A stretch of DNA of 64,000 nt from Xanthostigma xanthostigma. Its lineage: Eukaryota > Arthropoda > Insecta > Raphidioptera > Raphidiidae. Shown one piece after another: positions 42,538 to 54,690 of the stretch (the stretch's first letter is position 1; the number at the start of each line of letters is the position of its first letter). The translations under genes and the position numbers were made by a program. Location of the stretch: positions 65,136,948 through 65,200,947 of the forward strand of contig OY754464.1 in the NCBI GenBank assembly GCA_963575645.1. The letters are read 5' to 3'. The notes under the pieces were generated by a model. That model saw only the letters and a program-made list of their open reading frames with translations. It did not search any database and had not been told where the DNA came from.

Positions 42538-43162
42538 GTTCTCTGTAGCCGACACACGCAATGCGACAACAGACGAAGATCTACGACAATAGACGAGGCT
42601 CACTAGACGCTTGTGAGAAAATGCTACAAGTGTAGAGTGATTCTCCTACTCTTTCCTTTCAACTGATGCCAGTTTAAGTCGGAGAAGAGGAACCGTTTCA
42701 CTTTACGTCTGATCGACATCAATTTACCCTACCGCGCCTAAGAAAGTTTCACTTAAAAAAAATTAATCATACATTTTTTTAAATCGCGTTTATCCCTGTA
42801 AAAAGTGCTCATTATAATATTATTTGTGTATATAATATGCGTATAAAAATAAAAATAATCATTTTCACATCTAGAAAGCGATATAATCAAGCGTTGTGTA
42901 TTTTTTCACGTAATAAGTAGTTCTGTTGGCTTAAAACTCGTAGGTATACATAATACGTATATATCCTCAGGCATAATAATTAACTGAGTGGGCGACCTCA
43001 TTATATACTCTATAATCTATATTGAGTGCTTCAAAAATTATAAAAAAAAGACTGATCGCAGGACATGACACAAAAAAATCAGATTATAGATAACGTAAGG
43101 TACGTAAAATGCATTAACTTTATCACGTGTGTCAAGTTGGCCCGCCAACCAAGCAATATTGC

Positions 43163-43566
43163 CAGTGGCGTAGCTAGGCCCTCGCGCGAGATCCTTTGTG
43201 CGCTGAATTGAAGCCAAGCACTATAAATTATAATAAAAAAATTAAGAATAGTTACTTCTTACTACAACAGTTTTATTAGCAGATGTACATTTTGGGAGCT
43301 ATGCTCATCTCATATGAAAGCATAGCTCCCAAAATGGACATCCGCTAATAAAAGGTAAGAAGTAACTATTCTTTATTTTTTTTATTTTTGTTTCAACCAC
43401 AGTGCTCTTATATTTGTACCATAAACTATATCATAACTACGCTAAATAAGTAGTACGATTAGTACCCTAAAAAACCCTACTAAATATAACGTACATACAC
43501 ATATGGTAGGATCACTACATTGACTTGGAAATAGGTACCTACTGAAAGTAAAGAGGTACGCCACTG
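43163..43566. mobile_element. hAT-type MITE 5 with perfect 8-bp duplication
   Basis: CAGTGGCGTAGCTAGG and 'aggtacgccactg' bound 404 bp. AATATTGC flanks both sides (43155-43162 and 43567-43574). It has a separate hairpin inside at 43233-43383. Confidence 0.75.
43233..43383. repeat. Hairpin inside hAT-type MITE 5
   Basis: 'Aagaatagttacttctta', 'ttattagc(a/g)gatgt(a/c)c' and 'attttgggagctatgct' are mirrored. The loop is about 20 bases. It may be a later insertion or part of the MITE. Confidence 0.6.
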
Positions 43567-43602
43567 AATATTGCTTCCGAACAATTTGTAATTTTAATAC
43601 AG

Positions 43603-44230
43603 TTTAAACCCTCTATAACAAAACTCAATCGAGTTTTTTCTTTCGTTATAAAGAGTATTCGTTATATAGGGATTTGAAAAAAAAACACAAACACATTTTT
43701 ATTTCAAATATTTGATTAACGTCTGAATAGAACTCTTCAAATAAATAAAATTGTCGACCAACTTTTTCAGATAAATATGGTCGATAATTTTATTTATGTG
43801 AAAAGTTCTATTCAGACGCTAATCAAATATTTGAACACTTTTATTTCATTTGTATAACTAGATATTACATTAATTTCTAAAATTAGTAGATAGACTGACT
43901 CCTAAACGCCTTCCAACATAACTTTTTTCACCTTTTTCTATTGCACGAATCATAGACACATTTTTGTCAACGAACAATGTTTTTTTTACTAGCCATATTT
44001 ACATTTCAAAAATCAATTCACAACGTACGAAAGTGTGTTTGGTATTGCACCCCAAACTTATCACAATGCATTCCTACCCATTATAATTAATTATTAGTGA
44101 AATGTAATAAACAATTAATTACAAACAAAAATTACACAGATTTCTAAATAAAGACGTATTGTTTCGTTATAGAGAGTGTTAATAGGTACGGCAATATCGA
44201 TTGTTATAAAGGAGCTCGTTTTAAAGAATA
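43603..44230. repeat. pogo/Tigger-like fragment, interrupted
   Basis: 'Acagtttaaaccctctataac' at 43602-43622 and 'ttcgttataaagagtattcg' look like a terminus of the same family as 1-190. Similar 'gtttcgttatagagag' sequence lies at 44160-44176. A PLE-like copy is inserted at 43705-43833. No right terminus is clear. Confidence 0.4.
43705..43833. mobile_element. Palindromic PLE-like element, copy d, symmetric
   Basis: Both ends carry the family tail here ('caaatatttgattaacgtc' left, 'gctaatcaaatatttg' right), around inverted 'ataaataaaattgtcgacc' arms. The flanks ACACATTTTTATTT (43691-43704) and AACACTTTTATTTC (43834-43847) resemble a diverged 14-bp duplication. Confidence 0.65.
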
Positions 44231-45407
44231 TATATTTTAATTTGTTACTATTTGTAAACAACTTTTTTTTGAATTTGTAACCAAACCATTCCAGAGGTAT
44301 AACCGGTTTCCCAAAGATTGACTAACTTCACATGCTAGTACTCCAAGTCACCAAATTGATCCGAAAAAATTTGTAACCTTAATATTTTTAACTATTATTT
44401 TAACTATATTTAACTATTATCTTTTTAGCATTTGTAACCAAAACTTTCTCGGACTTTTTCTCGATTCTGTCAACAATGCGTTGCCATTGTTGACTGAATG
44501 GAAAAAACGACCATATCCCGGGAACGGTTTGCTTTATTAAAAGTGCGATGTGCATCCGGACAAAAGCCGGACCGGTCAGTTAGTTATTATAATATCGTAT
44601 TGTCATCAGAACTACATACGTATGCAAAATTTCAAATCAATCGGATAACGGGAAGTACCTAGTTCAAAAAGCGGTCACCAGATGCGATACAAATATAGTT
44701 AATCATATACGGGGTCAAGCTAAATAAAACGATGCCGACTTCTTTATGGTGCCAATCGAAACGTATTAAGGTCTGTATGATCAAATTTTTTTTATTAAAA
44801 TCGGTTCAGCCGTTTTTTTTTCTATTGTTTAAATAAAATTACTACGAAAATGGTTGATTTTATGAGCGTGACATTCGGAAACACTTTATAGCTACACTCA
44901 CTTGCACATAAGCCGAAGACAGACATCAGACGGATAAAGTTTTACCATAAGCGCTGTTTTTTTACCATTTTAGTACGAAACCCTACAAAATTATTAAAAT
45001 AAAAATACCTATATTTAAATTCTTATTTAATTAAATTTACTCGCAATGTATTTTAATTAAATGTGTTTTTTCCACAAACTTACATTCAAAAAATACGTAA
45101 TTAGGTCTGCTAAATACAGTTTTATATTTATTTTTTTATTGTTTGCAATGCTAAACAGTTCATTGTTGTTGGTTAATTAGTCGTTGATAAAATCATGTAA
45201 TATTTAAAGTAACCCATAAACTTATCGTTCATCTGCGCAAATTTCTTTACTAAGTCGCAAACGTTAAAAAATTCAATGAAAAAATTTTAATTATAATATA
45301 CAAATATGTTTTAAAGTAATTATAGCATTTATTTTCAACCCATTTACAGCCTGTGGTTCAGCATCTAAAAGTTACCTACACAATAAGTTCTGTGCTTTGC
45401 TGCACCA
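44231..45407. other. No gene; one family D fragment
   Basis: 44530-44670 on the minus strand matches family D ('aaaagccggaccggtcagtt', 'aatcaatcggataacggg'). The rest shows nothing supported. Confidence 0.5.
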
Positions 45408-46142
45408 GTAATCTAGTTCACATGTCCTTTTTTGATGAATTCCAGCCCTCCTTTCCCGAAAATTATGATCATGGTGTCATTCGATTCGGAATGACATCCA
45501 GAAACTTTTTGAAAAAATTGAAGTGGGGGACGAAAAAAATGTAAAAGCTATAAACATTTGAGTAAAAGAGAAAAGAGGGATTTGATTTTTTGCAAATATC
45601 TCAAAAAATACTGCAGATATCTAAAATTACAAAGAAGATTCTGAAAGAGCAGGAAATTTCTCACAAAAAAGTCCCATCTCCCGGAACTCTACCACCAATA
45701 TTTCTAGTTTTAATTTAGAGGTGAAATTAGGGCTAAACATTTTTTTTCTATATTTTATACAAGCTAAGACCTGAAAATATTGATAATTACATAAAAAATA
45801 GAAAAGAAACTTTCAGCCCTATTTTTACATCTAAATTAAAATTAGAAATATTGGTGGTATAGTTCCGGGAGATGGGACTTATTTATGGGAAATTTCCTGG
45901 TCTTCCAGAATCTTCTTGTGAATTCAGATATCTGCAATATTTCTTGAGATATTCGCAAAAAAACAAACCCTTCCATTTTCTTTAATTAAAATGTTTAAAA
46001 CTTTTGAAATTTTTTCGTCCCCCTCTTCAATTTTTTCAAAAAGTTTCTAGATGTCATTCCGAATCGAACGACAACCACGATTATTATTTTCGCTGAAGGC
46101 AGGACTGGAACTCATCAAAAGTGAACATGTGAACTAGACTAC
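45408..46142. mobile_element. Foldback repeat S, full copy
   Basis: The whole 735 bp folds on itself. 'Gtaatctagttcacatg' at 45408 pairs with 'catgtgaactagactac' at the end. 'Tcggaatgacatc' and 'ccatctcccggaact' are also mirrored. The arms are about 300 bases with moderate divergence. There is no coding capacity. A partial copy is at 8927-9475. Confidence 0.75.
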
Positions 46143-47802
46143 AGGTCAGGGGGGACTGGGGGCTAAAGATCTCTCCAGGCATTTGATAAAAAGGGCCCCG
46201 AAACTGCATTTTTTGTTACACGATTGTGCAGTAATAAGTGATGAAGAAATTTATCGATAGTTAATTTTGAACCGCCTAAAAACACTGTGAGGGCCCTTTC
46301 AACTCCATATCATTTTAAAACTCTAGAATATATTACATTTACGCCGCCGTATCGAAATTTGCAAAGAATTTTACGAGAATTTCCTCTCAAGTTATCTGAG
46401 CCCAGCAGTTCAATATTCCAAAACCCTAGAATATACACATCCTGGCCACTAAGGCTCGAACCTTGTATGAAAATTCGCAAACAACTTTTCAAGAATATTT
46501 TTGCTTTTAAATCACTGGAAGTACTGCAGGGTCACTTGCGTACGGTTTCTTGGTTATCCGGCGGGCCAACCGGCCTTGCTTTCGTTTTTTAATTACAGTA
46601 TTGTATTCAGAGTAATAGGCTTCGTCACTTTGTCCGCTCTAGATAAGGAAGGTGCGTCCACGGTAGATAAAAAAACAAATAAAAATCTGTAATCCAGCAA
46701 AACTGAATCGAAATAAGTCCCAAGCGACTATACTGCCAAGAGGAAAACTCCTCCAGCTAATATTTTTGACATTTCAGCAATCGAAAATCACACTTTTCAT
46801 TTTTTGGATCGCACTTGCCTTCTATTTTCGTGCTACATGAAAAGAAGCGATAAAAAATGAAAATTGTTATTTCCCTATTACATTCACGCCAGAACTGACT
46901 TTTCTTTGTCTATCCTACATTCCTACTCTACAATTGTCTTGAGGCCATAACTTGTTCGGCAAAAATACAATATTATAATGACTGGTTGGTATTGTATATT
47001 AGACAACGCCCACAGAACATCCGTGCAAGAGAAAAAAAGAAAACACACGGCCAATGGCACTTTGTCTCCTGGGAAATCATTATGTAGTATAGGCAACCTG
47101 CCTTTACACTATATCAAGATTACAAAATTCAATTAAAGTTCGTTATTGCACAGCTCAAACTTGCAACCGGCAGTGTGACATACAATTTACCTGTGGACTT
47201 TTTAAAGTAGGGAGATGGGGTACGATCGTAAAAATTGTTTTTGGTGTCTCGGTATGGGTAGTCATTTTGTGAATGCATCGGAAATGTGTTCAAGAAGTAA
47301 GAGAAGCGATCGTTGGCGCGGCCTACAATTTATTGAAGCATGTGCTGCAGCAAATTAAAAAGAGAGACTTTTTAAAGTTTTGATTTTTTTTGTTGGATTT
47401 TTTACGAATGTTACAATTTTAAAAACGAAAACAATTGAGTATTTAGAAAAAATAAATAAATTTGAGAATTAGGGGAAGAGACAAAAGATTGCTCGCGGGC
47501 GCATAGACTACTTAGGGCGGGTCTTGTTTTAGCTAAATAAAGAATGACTGATCCTGCGTTGTCAAAAAAATTGATTAGATAATGATCTTAAACTATGGTA
47601 ATGTAATTGTGAAATGTGAAAGTACTTACTTAGAGCCATCTATGGACGGTTAAGTTGTGTTGTTTTTTCTGCTTGCAGTAAACATCTCTTTACATTTATA
47701 TTTATTCGACACAAGATGACACATATATGTAAATATTTTCATCAAAAATGGAGGTTTGAGTTTAAAATAAGTAACAAAGCAGCGAACTGCAGAAAACTGC
47801 AA
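46143..47802. other. No recognised feature
   Basis: Short frames near 46287-46692 do not resemble known proteins. No repeat ends are seen. Confidence 0.45.
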
Positions 47803-47914
47803 AAATTTTGGACAAAACATTCATCTCGGTAAACTAAGACGAATGTGCGTACTCATGTCCCTCCCTTCCCCATTCGTTCTCTTGCACCTGGGTGAAGCCG
47901 GGCGGGACCGCTAG
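47803..47914 (+). mobile_element. Helitron-like family A, 3' end only
   Basis: 'Acattcatctcggtaaacta' through 'gaagccgggcgggaccgctag' with a following T matches the last about 110 bases of family A. The 5' part is absent. Confidence 0.65.
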
Positions 47915-48089
47915 TGTAGAATATCATATATATTAATACGCTAAGGTTAAGAATGTTTGCCTCCCTTTTTAGAAAAATCCTCACAATTTCTCCACATAAA
48001 TTATATATCATTTTACAGATAATTGCTTGCTCTACTGACATCGACAACTAAAAAATTTATTATTGCTTTTGTTTTTGTAAATTAATTAA

Positions 48090-48440
48090 AATACAGCAAC
48101 GCTGAACAACGTCTGCCATCTGACGGTTTTCATTTTGAAACAACGTCAACACTTCGATCTGTCATCTGACCTTCATATTGTAATACAACAGACACAATAC
48201 TGCATACTGCCATCTAACGGCTTTAAATTTGATACAGCGAGCAACGCTGAACAACGGCCTAGCAATGCTGCATGATGCCATCAGACGACTTACCTCAACG
48301 CTTCTGCTACTTGCGCCTCTATATGACAATTTTAGTAAAATATTTCTTCGATCTGTCATCTGAGCTTCATATTGTAATACAACAGAAAGAAGAACGTTAT
48401 AAGCAGTGTGCAAAATTAGAAACGAATTGAATACCTGCAA
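48090..48440. repeat. Diverged direct repeats of 'cttcgatctgtcatctga'
   Basis: 'Cttcgatctgtcatctgac' with 'ttcatattgtaatacaacag' occurs at 48152-48191 and again at 48345-48388. 'Agcaacgctgaacaacg' occurs at 48095 and 48240. Probably an old tandem array of about 200-bp units. Confidence 0.55.
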
Positions 48441-48849
48441 TCATATTTAAAAAATAATTTTGTAAAGTGATAATTATTTAGTGCGAATAATTCGCACAGG
48501 TCACACTAGTAAGTTAAAAATAATCTAAAAATATCGATGTTTTTTTCTCCCGTATTTAGGCAGCCAAGAGGTGACAACCCTAAGTCAACCTGAAATCGTC
48601 AAATCTGATTTACTGATAATGCTTTCTGCAACCCAGCCAGAGTAATTCATCGGAAACGCACAATCCATTAAAACTTGTTTATATTCAGTTATTGAATTTT
48701 ATTTCATTAATTGGTGCAATTCCTTTGTACAGACGAATCCTGCTTACCGCAATATTGCACAATACAATTTCTAATCGATTAATTTTAACGTATGAATGAG
48801 GGTCAAAGGTCGGTATTGAAAATAAAATTGTTTACTGACGCTTTTTATT

Positions 48850-50030
48850 GCACATACCGTTAAACTAGCGGTATGTGCTTTATTATCGCTTTGCGCGTCA
48901 GAGCTGACTTTCGATCATATAAGAAGTTATATCTAAATAAATTTAACACGAAATCCATTCAAATTCAAGCTTTTTGAAAAGAGGTGATTCTGATCTGTAA
49001 AACAGAACAATTTTTAAATCCATTCGAGTTGTTGTAATTGAAAATCACGAACAGCAGTTGTCGGTTTGTTCTGTACGTATGTACGTCCGAGCTCTACGGA
49101 TCGCAATGTTGGTCAGATTGCCTTGAGTTATATTTTATTCATTTTGTTTACTATTAGACCAGAACCCTATTTAAATTCACTAAAATGTGTTGAGTAGTTT
49201 AATTTTTATAAACAGTTTTATTTTATTATTTTTGACAGCTAATAGTTAAAAATAGTTGGCAAAACCAAAAGTGCACATCCCGCAAGTTTTCCACTGTACA
49301 TATTATAGGTAATGAAAAAAAATTGAGAAAATAGATTTAAAAAAACCAATTAAAAAAATAGAAAAAAAATTAAAAGCAAAATGGAATAGAAAAAAATTAT
49401 TACTTGTGTCAGCGGGAATCGAACCTGGCACCTTGCTATGGACCAACGCTTTTAACCGCTCGGCCATTCCGATATCGAAGCTTGCGTTGTTATTGTGGTA
49501 TAGCAGTGTAGCAGGTATTCTACGTAATACACTACATAATATTTTACAATAACAGTAATAGGTATTTTTTTGTTTTTTAAGGTTTTTTATTTTAACTATT
49601 AACTGTCAAAAATAATAAAATAAAACTGTTTATAAAAATTAAACTACTGAACACATTTATGTGAATTTAAATAGGGCTCTGGTCTGATACTAAACAAAGT
49701 GAATAAAATATAACCCAAGGCAATCCGGCCAAAATTGCGATCTGTAGAGTCGTGACGTACATACGTACATACGTCCATACGTACATACGTACAGACCAAC
49801 CGACAACTGCTGTTTGTAATTTTCAATTACAATTTTAATAGTATTTATGAACTCGAATTGATTTAAAAATGGTTCTGTTTTATAGATCAGAATCTCCTCT
49901 TTTCAAAAAGCTTCAATTTGAATGGATTTCGTGTGAAATTAACTTAGATATAACTTCTTATATGAACGAAAGTCAGCTCTGACGCACAAAGCGACAATAA
50001 AGCACATACCGCTAGTTTAGCGGTATGTGC
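48850..50030. mobile_element. 1.2-kb foldback element with terminal hairpins and a tRNA-like loop
   Basis: The left arm 48850-49253 and right arm 49588-50030 are inverted with high identity. Each extreme end is itself a hairpin (GCACATACCG ... CGGTATGTGC; 48850-48878 and 50002-50030). The 335-base spacer contains a tRNA-like sequence on the minus strand. No transposase and no certain target duplication are seen. Confidence 0.75.
49406..49473 (-). pseudogene. tRNA-like sequence in the foldback loop
   Basis: The minus strand reads 'aatggccgagcggttaaaag' (D-arm and A box), then 'ccaggttcgattcccgctg' (T-arm and B box). This is like tRNA-Leu/Ser or a SINE head. Acceptor-stem pairing is poor and the variable arm is unclear, so it is not called as a tRNA gene. 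Confidence 0.5.
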
Positions 50031-50129
50031 AAAAAACAAAAATTATTACTGTAATTAGGTACTGTAGGTGTAGTATATTACCGTAGAATAAGTACTATAC
50101 TTCGATGATCACAGCGGCGCAGTGCAAGC

Positions 50130-50201
50130 GCGCTGTGGCCAAGTGGTTAAGGCGTAAGGCCAGTAATAACAAGGTGTCGGGTTCGATTCCCGCCAACATC
50201 A
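50130..50201 (+). pseudogene. tRNA-like sequence (SINE head)
   Basis: 'Gtggccaagtggttaaggcg' gives an A box and 'gtcgggttcgattcccgcc' a T-arm with B box at the right spacing. The anticodon region is irregular. It lies 100 bp outside the foldback that also carries a tRNA-like sequence. Confidence 0.5.
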
Positions 50202-50465
50202 TTAAGGTTTGTTTTTTCAATTCCATTTTATTTCCACTTGATATTTATATATTATATATAATATATTTAATGTAAATACAAAGGGCTCCTTACGTTCCAG
50301 TAATCCTGCAGACCCATTTGAACGGTAACCTGAGACGTTTCTTATGCATTATCTAGCTGTGGCAATGTTGGTCGTTTATTAATTGATGCAACTGAGTATG
50401 AATAATTGACCAAACTTGTAGTCGATGCGACTTGTAGAGATTTGTCCAAAATATTAAAAGTATTC

Positions 50466-50596
50466 AGCATAAAGTAGTGTTGATACAATCGAATGTTACG
50501 ATGAAGAAAGGTTTTGGTTGAGGATCATAAACGTTGGCCACTGCGTAACATTGGTAAAGCTTATTTATGGTCCTCAACTAAAACCTTCCTTCATCG
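50466..50596 (-). mobile_element. Hairpin element with exact 14-bp duplication
   Basis: TATTAAAAGTATTC flanks it exactly (50452-50465 and 50597-50610). The inverted arms are 'acgatgaagaaaggttttgg' and its imperfect inverse ending at 50596. A tail of about 31 bases lies outside the left arm. It shares architecture and duplication length with the PLE-like families but has different sequence and no hammerhead-like core that I can see. Confidence 0.65.
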
Positions 50597-50619
50597 TATT
50601 AAAAGTATTCTAACAAAAC

Positions 50620-51025
50620 TGTTATCTGTTGTGATAGCAAATATATTTATTTACAATGAAACGTTAACAAATCAACCAAACTAAAAGTACCTCTTTTATA
50701 CAATAGAAATGAAATAGAAATAATGTAACAAACAAAAACAATAACTTCTAAGTAATAATAAATACACAAAACACTTTATACAGGAAAAAAACACGACTAT
50801 ATACAAGATTTATTATTGTATGCACTCTGTCTATTTATTTACGAACTCAATGATTTATGTCCAGCGATTGAACACTGTATGTTAGTACTACACAACTGCG
50901 TCTCTCTGTACACTATCGCGCGGCTGGATTTATATGCATAGGATACCCATTCTAGCTTTTTCTCGAATGCTCGAAACTCTTACCTATGCATCTACTAATA
51001 CTAGTGGCGGCTGGCGTGCGTAACA
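50620..51025 (-). mobile_element. LTR-like unit 2
   Basis: On the minus strand it opens TGTTACGCACGCCAGCC and closes near 'gataacagttttgtta'. A TATA box (catataaatcc, near 50932) and an AATAAA (near 50826) are in LTR order. 'Aacaaaactgtt' precedes both LTR-like units on the plus strand, suggesting a shared 3' end. No internal genes or matching target duplication were found. Confidence 0.5.
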
Positions 51026-53005
51026 GTGTCCACGAAACACTAAAACCAGTGTTTGGAAAAATTAATTAAAAACAATTTACAATAAAAGTTTTTCTTTGTC
51101 GATAATCGCATCACCCACTAATCAAGAACAATTTCTCTCATTATGACGTCGCAGAATTCTAGCAGTTTCACTTCCCTTTCGCACAGACGCGAACGTTCTT
51201 TGCTTGGGCATGCAGTGTTTATTACACATGCAACGACTGAAAGAGGCGAGGGTACAATAAATAATGTTATACACTTACATGCAGAGTGCATTGGAGTGTA
51301 CAGTAAAGTAAATGACATAATTAACGTGCTCTAATGTAAATTAGGTACAATCAATGACCCATGCTGTCATTAATGTTATCAAAGTGAACAAGGCAGACAG
51401 ACGTTTGTACACATTCTGTTGCACAGCGTGTCGTTTTTAAAGTGTCATCAGTGCACGGCACAGAACTGACCGTTATCCAAACTGCATCTTATTCAATTTC
51501 GAACAAGTGACCTCATTTTTTGAAGCTATATGTACAAGTAAAAAATTCCAGGCAATTCCAAACCATTCCAACTTCAAAATGTTGACATTTGATATGGCAT
51601 AATTTTGTGAGGTTACCTACATAATCTGTTGCACGTCATGTAAAAATTAATCGAAGCATGTTTAACTAGTTTATTTCTGACAGATCTACAAAACAAAAGT
51701 ACAGCTGGTTTTTTTTTATTTACAAAATATTTCCGAAACTATAAAAATAAAAAAAAAATGTTAAGGAAAATTTTTTGAAAAAAATAAATAGAATAATAAG
51801 CCGCTATGAAAAGTATACCATTATTATATAAAAAACACCAAGCATTCTCCCAAAAGGTTTAAATCCGCTCATCTGTTTGACCTGTATCGTGCTCACAGAC
51901 AAGCAGACAAAAGACTAGCAGACACACAGTTTCTCCAAAAATATGTTTTTTTTATTCGGGGGACCTCAAAACGAAAAGATATGGTAAAACTTTGAAAAAT
52001 GATTTTTGACCTCAACTAGTATCATTGTGGATTGTAATGGGAAAACTAACGTTCAGTAGCTTTACGAAGAGGCTAAACAATAAAGCTAGTTCAAAGATTA
52101 GCCAATTTATAAAGAACTGCCTCCTGTAAAAGTAGCTGATTATCACATAATAATAAGTATATCTTTTATATTTTTGAGTTAAAAAATTTTTAGAAAAAAT
52201 AATATTATATTATCTGTATATTATATTATCTGCATAATACATACACTTAATATATGGGGGAAAAATAACACTGTTGTTTCATAATTACTAATTATTGAAA
52301 TTTCTAGACGCGATTTTAAATATTTTTAGATCACCAACAGCGCAGATTATTTGGGCTTAGCACCAATACGTTTTTTTGGAACATTTTTTTTTTTTTGGGT
52401 ACGCTGTAATATATTATTATTTTGAGCGCAAATATTTTTCAATTAGGTATTCGATTAATTAATAAATCAATTAGTTTTAACTACGTAACGAAATGGTTAC
52501 GTACACGGTACACGTAGTTTGATTATGACTCGAACGTGATTATGAACCGAGCTTTACATTGTAAACACAATTTACCTTTTTCTGGAACCTGTGAACTACA
52601 TGAATTCCAATACTCAGCGCAGTAGGGCGCCAAAATTTGGAACATGGGAAAAACATTTTTTCGCGTTACAGAAAATTCTTTGAAAACATTCATAAATACA
52701 TCTTTGCCTCTGAAAATATTTCGCAATTAGTGAGCAATCGTTTTGTTTGTCAATTTATTATTTTTAATACGAAAAAGAATGTTTTCTTGTGTAAGTATTC
52801 CGTTTGTAATAAAAAGATTTTTAGCTATAAACGAATCATTTTAATTATTTGAAAATTGTATACCGAACCTTTATCGCATTTTATGTAGAATTTAGGTAAT
52901 GCGCCGGCATTTATCACGGTGCCCCAGGGCGGCACTTAGGTTAAATCCGACTCTGCCAATACTCCTCCAAGGACCGAATAGCTGGTTGACCGAAGGTTTT
53001 TTTTA
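51026..53005. other. No recognised gene
   Basis: A short stretch near 51785-51835 ('gaataataagccgctatgaa') matches the tandem units at 57706-58150. The rest has no supported feature. Confidence 0.45.
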
Positions 53006-53246
53006 TCTATACTAATTTTATAAAGAGGTAAAATTTCTTAGTTTGTATGTAGAAGGTAATCTTTAAAACTACTCATCCGATTTCAAAAATTTGTTCACCA
53101 ATATTTAGATTGCTTCAGGATGGCTACAGGTTGTATATTATCGCGTTGAAATAAAAGCGCTTTTTTGGAGACTAATTGTGCAACGTACGTCAACGAAAAA
53201 ATGGTGGCAATTTACAAAATCGGGCGATGCCGAACCGAGCCGCTAG
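53006..53246 (+). mobile_element. Helitron-like element, family B, copy 2, intact
   Basis: It starts TCTATACTAATTTTATAAAG after an A and ends 'cgaaccgagccgctag' before a T. At 241 bp it is the shortest complete copy here and serves as the reference for the broken copies at 19848, 29129 and 33299. Confidence 0.75.
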
Positions 53247-53694
53247 TATTTAAAAAAAAAATGTGATTACCCTTTTTGTATAATATCTACAGCAAGTGAA
53301 CTAGTTACGCATATTAATTAATTTGCTCTAACACAAACGATTTAATTAATTAACTGTCAATTATTCGATGGTTAAAACATTATCGTAATATGGTAAAGCG
53401 TTTGTGTTTATAATAAACAGAAGTTACCAGGCTATTAGACGTAGATTTCACAAACAGAAATCCAGGAATCATTTTTCAAAACTATTGATCGTAAAATCAA
53501 AAACAAATCATATTATATAATCTATTGCTCTTTTAATACAAAGAAATTTGCAAGACAAGAAAACTAAACTTTTACACGTCAAATGCATGCGATACGTCGT
53601 ATTTTCAACAATGCAATCTGTAATTTAAACTTTAATAGCTTGTGAACTAAAAGCAGCGTTGCCAACTATATCATAATTATTATGATAGGTATAA
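53247..53694. other. No recognised feature
   Basis: AT-rich, no supported feature. Confidence 0.4.
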
Positions 53695-54109
53695 TCTATA
53701 TTCATTGCCGCCCTCTTTTCAAAAAATTAAACATCCTTACGATTATTGACCTTTTTATTCTAGAATGCTCTAATTTTGTCAGATTAAATCCTGCTCTTTT
53801 CAAATCAAACAATATAATACATAGGCACAACACTAGAAATAAAACATCCACTCTGAAAAACGATCAACATCATCTGCAAGTGACGAGTCGTGGAGCACGC
53901 AATGCCATGATTCGAATACATAATAATCTGCCACAGAATGTTAAAAATATTAATATGAGCAAAAAATCCCTTTTTAAAAAGGAAATAAATAAATTTTTAT
54001 TGCAAAACAACTTTTATAATTTAAATGAATTTTTTAATAAATAATGTTGTAATACATTTTATTGTTGACGCCATTAATGTGTTCTAAAAAAATACTCTCT
54101 AATAAAGTG

Positions 54110-54150
<41 letters not shown>
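53695..54150 (+). pseudogene. LINE reverse transcriptase 3' end with (ATT)n tail
   Basis: The frame reads 'PLFKKLNILTI', 'LFILECSNFV', 'IIHRHNTRNK', 'NNLPQNVKN' and 'NFYNLNEFFN', ending at 54042-54044. This is the extreme C-terminus of a Jockey/CR1-like reverse transcriptase. An AATAAAG signal lies near 54100, followed by (ATT)n at 54110-54151. It is 5' truncated, and related to the fragment at 15240-15975. Confidence 0.75.
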
Positions 54151-54153
<3 letters not shown>

Positions 54154-54346
54154 AAATTTAAGATTATATTACAATTTTTATAACAAGTCAAGGTTTGCGA
54201 CCTGTACAGCTTGGACGCGCATAACAATAATAGAGCACACCTGCTATCGCGATTATATGACTGACTCGCTTGTAAAGATTGGGACCCAGATTTACTGAGC
54301 TCTTCCTATGTGGATCTTTTTTTTCTCTTTAATGACATTCCGGGTG

Positions 54347-54690
54347 TGTTTCGAAATATAACCCAGTATACTGGCCAGTGCTAATAACGTCATAAATCGA
54401 CGCCAGACCGTTGATTCGTTCCAAAATAAACAAGCCAGCGCGTTGACGTATTATTTTTTCCCTTACCCACCAAAAGTAACTTTATTTTGTTGAAAAAACA
54501 TTATTGCAAATAACAAATAAAAAAAAATAAAAAAATCCACAAAGTCTGGTGCACACACGCCCGATTAAATATCTATGGTCACAGCTGTCTCACCAGTACA
54601 ATATGGTGGCACACCAGTACAATCATGACGTCGGATTCATAACGTCTTTTAGCACTGACCAGTATACTGGGTTATATTTCGGAACACACA
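54347..54690. mobile_element. MITE with about 55-bp inverted ends
   Basis: 'Gtgtgtttcgaaatataacc' and 'cagtatactggccagtgcta' at 54350-54410 are mirrored at 54648-54690. The interior is about 230 bp without coding sequence. No sure target duplication. Confidence 0.65.

Noticed and set aside
46287-46592. 101-residue open frame
   Set aside because: No recognisable domain, signal or splice context. The length is within chance for the region.
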